From Brevibacterium atlanticum (GTDB taxonomy: Bacteria; Actinomycetota; Actinomycetes; Actinomycetales; Brevibacteriaceae): DNA of 64,000 nucleotides. A program made the translations under genes and the position numbers. The number at the start of each line of letters is the position of its first letter. Positions within the stretch are counted from its first letter, which is position 1. The notes below the pieces were generated by a model that saw nothing but the letters and a program-made list of their open reading frames with translations, did not search any database and was not told the origin of the DNA. Of this stretch, positions 1-7,588 are shown piece after piece. The stretch lies in NCBI RefSeq assembly GCF_011617245.1, contig NZ_CP050152.1:2532503-2596502 (forward strand). The letters run 5' to 3'.

Positions 1-3000
1 TCGCCGAGGCGGCCGTGACCGGTGTCATCACCGCCGGGTCACATATCGAATCCCGGAACGACCGCGGGCCCCTGGAGCGAGCGCAGCTGCGTTCTCCCAC
101 ACCCGACGACGACTGCTGGGTGATCTTCACCTCCGGTTCGACCGGCACTCCGAAGGGTGTGGCCGTGACCCATCGCAGCGCCGCTGCCTTCGTCGACGCC
201 GAGGCGGCTCTGTTCTGCCGGCCTGAACCGCTGGGTCCCGGTGACCGGGTGCTCGCGGGTCTGTCCGTGGCCTTCGACGCCAGCTGCGAGGAGATGTGGC
301 TGGCGTGGCGCAGCGGTGCCTGCCTCGTCCCCGCTCCACGCGCGCTCGTGAAGTCCGGGATGGATCTGGGTCCGTGGCTGTCCTCACGCCAGATCACTGT
401 CGTCTCAACCGTGCCGACCCTGGCCGCACTGTGGCCGGCCGAGAGCCTCGACAACGTCCGCCTGCTCATCTTCGGCGGCGAGGCCTGTCCGCCGGAGCTC
501 GGCCGCAGACTCAATGACAACGACCGCGAGGTGTGGAACACGTACGGGCCCACCGAGGCGACCGTGGTCGCGTGCGCGGCCATGCTCGACGGCTCCGACC
601 CTGTGCGCATCGGTCTGCCGCTGAGCGGTTGGGCTCTGGCCGTCGTCGATGCCGATGGTGTTCCCGTGGCTGAAGGCGAGACCGGTGAGCTCATCATCGG
701 CGGGGTCGGCCTCGCCCGCTATCTCGACCCGGCCAAGGATGCCGAGAAGTTCGCTCCCATGCCCACTCTCGGCTGGGAGCGGGCCTACCGGTCCGGTGAC
801 CTCGTGGTCAACGATCCCGAAGGTCTGGTCTTCGTCGGGCGTGCCGATGAGCAGATCAAGCTCGGGGGTCGGCGCATCGAACTCGGCGAGATCGACGCCG
901 CCCTGCAGGCCCTGCCCGGCGTCGAAGGGGCAGCGGCCGCGGTGAAGACGACCCCGGCGGGCACGGACATCCTCATCGGCTACCTCGCCCTTGGTGGCTT
1001 GGGCGGTGCCGGTGATGGCGCCGGGCCCGGAGCCGGCGTCAGCACCGGCGCCGGTGCCGACGAATCCGACTTCCCCGGTTGGGAGGCCCGGCTGCGCGAG
1101 GAGCTTCCGGCGGCTCTCGTGCCCCGACTCGTCCTCGTCGACGAACTGCCGACGAAGACCTCGGGCAAGGTCGACCGCAATGCGCTGCCCTGGCCCCTCG
1201 GCGACGGCGATGAGTCCGGCGGAACCGATGAGACCTTCGATGCGGACACCGACTGGGTCGCACAGCAGTGGGCCGCCGTCCTCGGCGCCCGGCCGGGCAG
1301 CGACACGGACTTCTTCACCGCGGGCGGCGGGTCGCTTGCCGCCGCGCAGCTGGTCTCTCGCCTGCGCACCCGCCATCCCAGCGTGACCGTCGGCGACATC
1401 TACGCGCATCCGCGCTTCACCGCCCTGGCCAGGCTCTGCCTCGGCGAAGAGGGGTCGGGGATCGGCCCGGCGGGACCCAGACGCACGATCGGACGCACTT
1501 CGCGGGGGATGCAGATCTTCCAGGTCCTGCTCGGGATTCCGGTGCACATCCTCGGCGGGGTTCGATGGGTCGTGCTCGCAATGCTCGCGGCCAACCTCGG
1601 CGTCGGTCTGGGTGCGGATCTGCCGTTCACCCCGTGGCCGGTCGTCATCGTCCTCTTCCTCCTCTTCGTCACGGCGTGGGGTCGGATGCTCATCTCAGCA
1701 GGTGCCGCACGGCTGCTCATGGTCGACATCCGGCCCGGTGCCTATCCGCGGTCGGGGTGGGTGCACAAGCGGCTGTGGCTGGCTGAGCACATCGCCGACC
1801 TCGCCGCGGCCGTCTCGGTGGCGAGCGCCCCTTGGGTGACCTGGTACGCGAAGCTGTTGGGCAATCGGATCGGGGCCGACGCCGACCTGCATTCGGTGCC
1901 TCCGGTGACCGGGTTCCTCACCCTCGGCAAGGGGGCAGCCGTCGAACCCGAGGTCGACCTCAAGGGCTGGTGGGTCGACGGGGATCTGCTGCGCATCGGC
2001 CGCATCGACATCCGCAGCGGTGCCACCGTCGGTGCACGCTCGACGCTCATGCCCGGCGCCGAGGTGGGGTCCGGGGCACTCGTCGAAGCCGGCTCGGCGG
2101 TGACCGGGCAGGTGCGGAAGAACCAGATCTATTCGGGATCACCCGCCGTGCGGGTCGGGAAGGCGAAGAAGGCGTGGCCCGCTCCCCCGCCGAGGCGGCG
2201 TCTGCCGTTCCTGTTCTATGCCGCAGGCTCGCAGCTCAATGCGGCACTCCCCTATCTGGCGGTGATCCCGGGCCTCGCACTCATGCTCGGCGTCTCCGGG
2301 GTCGAGGTGCTCGAGTCACCGTGGCTGCTGCTGGCGTGGTCGCCTGTGCTGGCGTGCCTGTGGTTCGTCACCACGGCGCTGCTCATCCTCGTCTCCGTCC
2401 GGATCCTCGCGATCGGGATGGAGGAGGGAGAGTTCCCTGTCCGTTCGGCGCGCGGGTATCGGGTGTGGGCGACGGAGCGGCTGCTCGATCTGGCCCGCGA
2501 TCTGCTCTTCCCGCTCTATGCCTCGATGCTCACCCCGGTCTGGCTGCGGCTGCTCGGGGCGAAGGTGGGGCCGGGCACGGAGATCTCGACGGTCGTGTTC
2601 GTTCCGACGATGACGACGATCGCCGCCGGGGCCTTCCTCGCCGATGACACCATGGTCGCGAGCTACGAGCTCGGGCGCGGGTGGATGCGAGCGGGTCGTG
2701 CGAAGGTCGGCAAACGTGCGTTCCTCGGGAATTCGGGCATCGCCTCGCAGGGTCGGAGGGTACCGAAGAACGCTCTGGTGGCGGTGCTCTCGGCGGCTCC
2801 GGCGAAAGCGAAGAAGGGCTCGTCGTGGCTCGGGTCTCCCCCGGTGCAGCTGCGTCGTGCCGCCGTCGAATCCGATGAGTCGCTAACCTACTCCCCTACT
2901 ATCGGGGTGAAGGCGGCGCGCGGGTTCTGGGAGACGCTGCGGATCACCTCGGTGATTGCCGGCGGTGTCCTCATCACGGCGGTCGTGCTCACGATCTGGT

Positions 3001-3680
3001 TCCTCCTCGGTCTGCCCGGCGGGGTGGCGGCGGAGGCCACGGGCTTTGTCGCTTCGGTCGCTCTCGCCCTGCTCACCTCGGGGGTCGTGATGATGGCCGC
3101 GGGTGCGGTGGCGGCGGGTCTGGCCGTGGCCGCGAAGTGGATCCTCGTCGGTCGCATCTCGGCCGGGGAGCATCCGCTGTGGTCGTCGTTCATCTGGCGC
3201 AACGAGGTCGCCGACTGCTTCGTCGAGCTGGTAGCCGCCCCGTGGTTCACTCGCAATGCCGTGGGTACTCCCGCGATCGTGTGGTATCTGCGGGCGATGG
3301 GGGCGCAGATCGGGCACGGAGTGTGGTGTGAGAGCTATTGGCTGCCGGAGACCGATCTCGTCCGTCTCGGCGACAATTCGACGATCAACCGCGGCTGCGT
3401 CGTGCAGACGCACCTGTTCCACGACCGGGTGATGAGCCTCGATGACGTCGAGCTCGAGCCGGGAGCCACGCTGGGGCCCAACAGCGTCATCCTGCCCGCG
3501 TCGACGCTGGGCGAGAATGCGACGGTCGGGGCCACCTCGTTGGTCATGCGTGGGGAATACGTTCCGGCGCATGCCTATTTCAGCGGGAATCCTGTCATAC
3601 CCTGGGTGGATGCCCCAGAACTTCCCACACTCGAGCACGAAGGGCGCGACGATGCTGACTCACAGCGGTCACACGCTTGA
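1..3680 (+). CDS. Pls/PosA-type non-ribosomal peptide synthetase (poly-amino-acid synthetase-like), 5' truncated
   Basis: The gene is already open at the window edge (codons in phase with base 3), so part of the adenylation domain is missing. Visible adenylation motifs in order are the P-loop-like FTSGSTGTPKG, FDASCEEMW, NTYGPTEATV, YRSGDLV, GRADEQIKLGGRRIEL and the catalytic lysine in PTKTSGKVD. A carrier domain follows with its phosphopantetheine serine in TAGGGSLAA (codon at 1332). The rest, about 750 residues, alternates hydrophobic segments with three soluble blocks of hexapeptide-repeat (left-handed beta-helix) character. This is the architecture of epsilon-poly-L-lysine synthetase: A-T, then membrane segments with tandem C-like domains, and no classical condensation or thioesterase domain. 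The binding-pocket code I read by alignment to GrsA is DAESIGTVVK, close to lysine codes. The stop lies 29 bases inside the next gene. Family assignment is strong; the polymer made is inferred. Confidence 0.88.
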   Translation, partial: AEAAVTGVITAGSHIESRNDRGPLERAQLRSPTPDDDCWVIFTSGSTGTPKGVAVTHRSAAAFVDAEAALFCRPEPLGPGDRVLAGLSVAFDASCEEMWLAWRSGACLVPAPRALVKSGMDLGPWLSSRQITVVSTVPTLAALWPAESLDNVRLLIFGGEACPPELGRRLNDNDREVWNTYGPTEATVVACAAMLDGSDPVRIGLPLSGWALAVVDADGVPVAEGETGELIIGGVGLARYLDPAKDAEKFAPMPTLGWERAYRSGDLVVNDPEGLVFVGRADEQIKLGGRRIELGEIDAALQALPGVEGAAAAVKTTPAGTDILIGYLALGGLGGAGDGAGPGAGVSTGAGADESDFPGWEARLREELPAALVPRLVLVDELPTKTSGKVDRNALPWPLGDGDESGGTDETFDADTDWVAQQWAAVLGARPGSDTDFFTAGGGSLAAAQLVSRLRTRHPSVTVGDIYAHPRFTALARLCLGEEGSGIGPAGPRRTIGRTSRGMQIFQVLLGIPVHILGGVRWVVLAMLAANLGVGLGADLPFTPWPVVIVLFLLFVTAWGRMLISAGAARLLMVDIRPGAYPRSGWVHKRLWLAEHIADLAAAVSVASAPWVTWYAKLLGNRIGADADLHSVPPVTGFLTLGKGAAVEPEVDLKGWWVDGDLLRIGRIDIRSGATVGARSTLMPGAEVGSGALVEAGSAVTGQVRKNQIYSGSPAVRVGKAKKAWPAPPPRRRLPFLFYAAGSQLNAALPYLAVIPGLALMLGVSGVEVLESPWLLLAWSPVLACLWFVTTALLILVSVRILAIGMEEGEFPVRSARGYRVWATERLLDLARDLLFPLYASMLTPVWLRLLGAKVGPGTEISTVVFVPTMTTIAAGAFLADDTMVASYELGRGWMRAGRAKVGKRAFLGNSGIASQGRRVPKNALVAVLSAAPAKAKKGSSWLGSPPVQLRRAAVESDESLTYSPTIGVKAARGFWETLRITSVIAGGVLITAVVLTIWFLLGLPGGVAAEATGFVASVALALLTSGVVMMAAGAVAAGLAVAAKWILVGRISAGEHPLWSSFIWRNEVADCFVELVAAPWFTRNAVGTPAIVWYLRAMGAQIGHGVWCESYWLPETDLVRLGDNSTINRGCVVQTHLFHDRVMSLDDVELEPGATLGPNSVILPASTLGENATVGATSLVMRGEYVPAHAYFSGNPVIPWVDAPELPTLEHEGRDDADSQRSHA

Positions 3681-5013
3681 CCCCTACACGCCCGGAGTCG
3701 GCAGCGCCGATCTGAGCATCGACCACTACGACCTCGATCTCGACTACCGGATCGGGCCGAATCGACTCTCGGGCAGGGCGGTACTCACGGGACGGGTGCT
3801 GACCGAGACGAAGACGATCGTCCTCGACCTCACGGGACTGCGGGTGAGCAAGGCCAGCGTCAACGGGACGAAGGTCCGGTTCTCCGCCCGAGGGAAGAAG
3901 CTGCGGCTGACGACACCGCAGCTGACCAGGGACCAGCCTGTGCGCATCGAGATCAGCTATGCGGGCAATCCGCAGCCGGCGATCGGCACGTGGGGCGACA
4001 TCGGGTGGGAGGAACTCGAGGACGGGGTGCTCGTGGCCGGTCAGCCGGTCGGAGCGTCGACGTGGTTCCCGTGCAATGATCACCCCTCGGACAAGGCGAA
4101 GTACCGCATCAGGGTGCTCGTCGAAAGCGAGTACACGGTCGTGTCCAATGGCGCGCTGACGGAGAAGGTACGCAAGGCCGGGCGCACGCAGTGGACGTAT
4201 GAGTCGACGACTCCCCTGGCGACGTATCTGGCGACGGTGCAGATCGGCCGGTACCGAAACGGGACGATCCCTGTGGGCTCGGGGGCGACGGGTGGTGCGA
4301 GGGCCTCAGGGGCGAGGGGAGTCGGTGCCGCGGAGTCCCCCGTTCCGCTCGGCCTCTACGCCGCTGACCATTGGGATGCGGCGCTGGACCGGCTCGGCGT
4401 GCAGCACGGGATGATGAACCTGTTCATCGACCGTTTCGGGCCGTACCCGTTCGACGTCTACGACGTGGTCGTCACCGATGACGAGCTCGAGATTCCCCTC
4501 GAATCGCAGCCGTTGTCCGTGCTCGGACCCAATCATCTGGGCACCGACTGGGAAGCTGAGCGCCTCGTCGCCCATGAGATGGCCCACCAGTGGTTCGGCA
4601 ATTCGCTGACCCCGTCGCGGTGGCAGGACATCTGGCTCAACGAGGGCTTCGCCTGCTATGCCGAGTGGCTGTGGTCGGAGGAGTCGGGCCGGGCGACGGC
4701 GCACGAACGGGCAGAGGAATGGTGGGAGGACCTGTCGGCCCAGCCGCAGGACCTCCTGCTCGGCGATCCGGGCGGACCGGACATGTTCGACGATCGCGTG
4801 TACAAGCGCGGGGCGCTGTGCCTGCACGCTCTGCGTCGGGAGATCGGCGATGCCGACTTCTTCGCCAGCCTCAGCGAGTGGACGACGAAGCACCGCCATT
4901 CCTCGGTGAGCACCGAGGACTTCATCGCCTGCGTCTCGCAGGTGACCGGCCGCGATATCGCCGAGGTGGTCCGGCCCTGGCTCGACGAGTTCGAACTCCC
5001 CGACTTGCCGTAG
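3652..5013 (+). CDS. M1-family zinc aminopeptidase (short form)
   Basis: A 453-residue M1 metallopeptidase with the zinc-binding HEMAHQW (His308, Glu309, His312) and the downstream Asn-Glu-Gly-Phe supplying Glu331. The substrate-anchoring GxMEN motif is replaced by ELEIPLESQ (residues 278-286), and the catalytic tyrosine is probably Tyr384 in RVYKRG. It ends soon after the catalytic domain, so it lacks the long C-terminal helical domain of PepN. The ATG at 3652 is chosen because homology starts there; a longer in-frame opening upstream is only the shadow of the synthetase. Its first 29 bases overlap the synthetase 3' end, which implies co-expression. M1-type enzymes (Pld) are known to degrade epsilon-poly-lysine in Streptomyces albulus, so a polymer-trimming or self-protection role is a reasonable inference. 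Confidence 0.9.
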   Translation: MLTHSGHTLDPYTPGVGSADLSIDHYDLDLDYRIGPNRLSGRAVLTGRVLTETKTIVLDLTGLRVSKASVNGTKVRFSARGKKLRLTTPQLTRDQPVRIEISYAGNPQPAIGTWGDIGWEELEDGVLVAGQPVGASTWFPCNDHPSDKAKYRIRVLVESEYTVVSNGALTEKVRKAGRTQWTYESTTPLATYLATVQIGRYRNGTIPVGSGATGGARASGARGVGAAESPVPLGLYAADHWDAALDRLGVQHGMMNLFIDRFGPYPFDVYDVVVTDDELEIPLESQPLSVLGPNHLGTDWEAERLVAHEMAHQWFGNSLTPSRWQDIWLNEGFACYAEWLWSEESGRATAHERAEEWWEDLSAQPQDLLLGDPGGPDMFDDRVYKRGALCLHALRREIGDADFFASLSEWTTKHRHSSVSTEDFIACVSQVTGRDIAEVVRPWLDEFELPDLP

Positions 5014-5035
5014 GGGTACGTGGGCCGTTTGGTGA

Positions 5036-5055
5036 GGCCGGCCGGTGGGCCGGCC
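5036..5055. terminator. GC hairpin between convergent genes
   Basis: GGCCGGCC, a four-base loop GGTG, then GGCCGGCC, placed between the end of the plus-strand peptidase and the end of the minus-strand acetyltransferase. It has no T tract. It probably serves as a bidirectional terminator. Confidence 0.55.
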
Positions 5056-5062
5056 GTCGAGT

Positions 5063-5908
5063 TCAGACGAGCCGGCGGACGAGGACGTCGGAGTCCCCGT
5101 TGCGCCCCACGGAGACGAAGCCGTGATCGGTGTAGAGCTTCGCGGCCCCGTTCCCATCGGCCACGGACAGGCTCACGGCCGGGAAGCCGCTCATCCGCGC
5201 GAGCGCACACACAGTGTCGACGAGCGCCCCACCGATGCCCTGGCCCTGATGATCGGGCAGCACTGCGATCGAGAGTTCGGGGATGTCTGCGGCGACCCAT
5301 CCATAGCCGGTGAACGGCGCACCGTTCTCGGCCGGCATCAGGGTCGCGGCCGATTCGTGATCGGCGGAGATCCCGCCGTCGGACCGCCCATCACCGGACT
5401 GCCGATCAGAAACCTGTCCACCGGCATCCCCGTCATCGGGCTGCCCCTCGCCAGCCTTCCCGGCGAGGACGACCTCACTGCGGACCACCTCGGCGCCGGT
5501 CTTGCCCAAAGCCGCGGCGAAGTCCCCGCCGACGCGCTCCTCGGCCCTGCCCACGACGTCGGCGATGTCAGCCAGCCGCACCCAGGCCAACCCGACGATC
5601 GGTGACTCAGGATCGGCTTCGGCGTGGGCGGCGACCGCGATGTCGCCGTCCCGACCCCAACCGCGATAGTAGAAGGCGGCGTCGCTGCGTCCGCGGAGCT
5701 CGTCGATCTCGATGCGCGGTGTGTCCATCGACCAGTTGAAGCACAGGTCGAGGAACGGGAGGAAGGTCTCGTCGTCGGTATCGGCCGGCAGCGGACGGAT
5801 CCGGCCACGCAGGGAGGACGCGGATTCCGCGGCCCCCGCCCCCACCTCGGCGGGTGTGTCGTTCGACTCGGACGCTTCGGGTGCACCGTGATTCGGCTCA
5901 GCGTTCAT
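5063..5908 (-). CDS. GNAT-family N-acetyltransferase
   Basis: A 281-residue protein with the acetyl-CoA pyrophosphate-binding motif LPDHQGQGIGG (about residues 218-227) and a typical GNAT C-terminal half ending in KLYTDHGFVSVG. The N-terminal half (about 36-147) looks like a second, degenerate GNAT-like segment. The halves are joined by a low-complexity Gly/Asp/Ser linker (about 148-195). The ATG overlaps the stop of the upstream MATE gene as ATGA, indicating translational coupling. The substrate cannot be read from the sequence. Beside a putative cationic polymer synthetase it could acetylate amines, but that is speculation. Confidence 0.82.
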   Translation of the reverse strand: MNAEPNHGAPEASESNDTPAEVGAGAAESASSLRGRIRPLPADTDDETFLPFLDLCFNWSMDTPRIEIDELRGRSDAAFYYRGWGRDGDIAVAAHAEADPESPIVGLAWVRLADIADVVGRAEERVGGDFAAALGKTGAEVVRSEVVLAGKAGEGQPDDGDAGGQVSDRQSGDGRSDGGISADHESAATLMPAENGAPFTGYGWVAADIPELSIAVLPDHQGQGIGGALVDTVCALARMSGFPAVSLSVADGNGAAKLYTDHGFVSVGRNGDSDVLVRRLV

Positions 5909-7221
5909 GAGATTCCTTTCTCGACGGCGCGATCGATCCACGCCCGGTTGCGGACTCGCCAGCCCAGGGTCAGCGCTCGGAATCCCACGAATCCGATGCA
6001 GAAGGCGGCCCAGAGTCCCGGTGCTCCTGGCCAGATCGAGACGATCGGGACGAGCAGGATCACATACCCGACCACAGCGACCAATTGTGCCAGAGCGAGG
6101 TAGCGAGCGTCCTCGGCTCCCATCAGGACCCCGTCCAGGACGAAGACGTACCCGGCGATCGGCATGCTCAGCGCGAGCACCGGCAGGAGGGCGCTGAGCG
6201 CGCTGACGACCGCAGGATCGGAGGCGAAGGCGCGCGGGATGATTCCGGACCCGGCGAACAGGATGACGCCGACGATGATGCCGAACGCGATCCCCCACAG
6301 GCACAGGCGCCGGTTGATCGCGGCCACGGCGTCGATGTTCCGCGCGCCGAGTTCGAGCCCGATCATCGCCTGACCTGCGATGGCCAGGGAATCCAAAGCC
6401 AGCGCGAGAGCGAAGAAGAGGCTCTGCGCGACCTGGATCGCTGCGAGATCGGTCGTGCCCAGAGAGGTCGCGATGAACACGAGGATGATGAGCGCCGCAC
6501 GCAGGGAGGCATTGCGCACAAGCAGCCATCCCGACGTCTTCGCCGAGGTGAACACGCCCGACCAGTCGGGACGGACGCTGGCGTGGAGGCGCTTTGCCGC
6601 CCGCACGGAGATGATGAGATAGACGGCGCACATGCCGGCCTGGGCGATGACGGTTCCCATCGCCGATCCGGCCACGCCCATGCCGAGACCGTAGATGAAG
6701 ATCGCGTTGAGGCCGATGTTCGCCACACATCCGGCGGCAGCGACGATCAGCGGGGTCTTCGTGTCCTGGAGCCCGCGCAGCAGACCGGTGGCAGCGATGA
6801 CCGTGAGCATGAACGGCAGCCCCCACCACGAGATCGCCAGGTAGGCATGCGCACCGTCGGTGATCCCCGGCCCCGGATCGAAGGCTGCGATCACCGTGCT
6901 GAGCAGGGGCAGGCCGATGATGATGAGCAGCACCGAGGTGCCCAATGCGAGCCAGATCCCGTCGAACCCCGCCGTGATCGCCCCCGCCCGGTCCCCCGAT
7001 CCGATGCGTTTCGCTACCCGCGGCGTCGTGGCGTAGGCGAGGAAGATCATCAGTCCCAGCACCGTCTGCAGGATCGTCGAAGCGATCGCGAGCGATCCCA
7101 GGGCATGCGCGCCGAGGTGGCCGACCATGGCCGTGTCAGTGAGCAGGAAAATCGGTTCGGCGATCAGTGCTCCGAGGGCCGGAAGTGCCAAACGGAGAAT
7201 GTCCTTGTCGATCGCTGCCAC
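5905..7221 (-). CDS. MATE-family efflux transporter (DinF-like)
   Basis: A 438-residue polytopic membrane protein with about twelve hydrophobic segments in two homologous halves. It opens with LALPALGALIAEPIFLLTDTA, the typical N terminus of DinF/MATE exporters. These are Na+- or H+-coupled drug and metabolite exporters of the inner membrane. It starts with GTG and its 3' end overlaps the GNAT gene by four bases, so the two form an operon. The upstream region is the repeat-rich spacer at 7222-7588. It converges on the peptide synthetase block; export of that product is possible but unproven. Confidence 0.88.
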   Translation of the reverse strand: MAAIDKDILRLALPALGALIAEPIFLLTDTAMVGHLGAHALGSLAIASTILQTVLGLMIFLAYATTPRVAKRIGSGDRAGAITAGFDGIWLALGTSVLLIIIGLPLLSTVIAAFDPGPGITDGAHAYLAISWWGLPFMLTVIAATGLLRGLQDTKTPLIVAAAGCVANIGLNAIFIYGLGMGVAGSAMGTVIAQAGMCAVYLIISVRAAKRLHASVRPDWSGVFTSAKTSGWLLVRNASLRAALIILVFIATSLGTTDLAAIQVAQSLFFALALALDSLAIAGQAMIGLELGARNIDAVAAINRRLCLWGIAFGIIVGVILFAGSGIIPRAFASDPAVVSALSALLPVLALSMPIAGYVFVLDGVLMGAEDARYLALAQLVAVVGYVILLVPIVSIWPGAPGLWAAFCIGFVGFRALTLGWRVRNRAWIDRAVEKGIS

Positions 7222-7275
7222 ACCCCGATTCTAGCGAAGGGGTCGGACACCGTCGGTGACGTACCTGGTGGGGTG

Positions 7276-7365
7276 GGTTGTGTGGCGTGGGCTGGTGGTG
7301 GGGTGCGGGCAGGTGGTGGGGTGCGGACGAGTAGTAGGGCGGGGACAGGTGGTGGGTTGGCGGCA
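7276..7365. repeat. 18-bp G-rich tandem repeat array (5 units)
   Basis: Five consecutive 18-base units. The best two, at 7294 and 7312, share GGTGGTGGGGTGCGG; the units at 7276, 7330 and 7348 are more diverged. G runs are confined to the plus strand, so the array could form G-quadruplexes. It lies upstream of the GTG of the MATE gene and upstream of the HNH gene. Because the unit is a multiple of three, every frame across it reads as a hexapeptide repeat; I do not regard these frames as genes. Confidence 0.8.
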
Positions 7366-7588
7366 GGTGAGTGCGATCTCATGTCAGTGGCGAAGGATAC
7401 AGTTGAGGAACAAATCGATCAGGCGTTGGCAGAATGTTCTTAGAACTGCATATTGCGCATGTTCTTGCTCTTCCGTTCTATTTGTAATCGTATTGTGATG
7501 TTAATTATTAGGCTGAATCCGTATAATTGAGATAGGCAACGATCCTGACGATCAACATCCACAGCGACGTGGAGAGGGGGAAGCACCG
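7366..7588 (+). promoter_or_regulatory. AT-rich upstream region of the HNH-endonuclease gene
   Basis: After the G-rich array the composition shifts sharply to AT-rich around 7440-7560, unlike anything else in the first 40 kb of the window. This is the probable promoter region of the downstream gene. Just before the ATG at 7589 there is a purine-rich Shine-Dalgarno, GAGAGGGGGAAG. I could not place a convincing -35/-10 pair. Confidence 0.45.

Noticed and set aside
6085-7443. A 452-codon plus-strand frame opposite the MATE gene
   Set aside because: It mirrors a well-supported membrane transporter and its Arg/Asp/Gln-rich composition is an artefact of codon bias; its tail only reads through the G-rich repeats.
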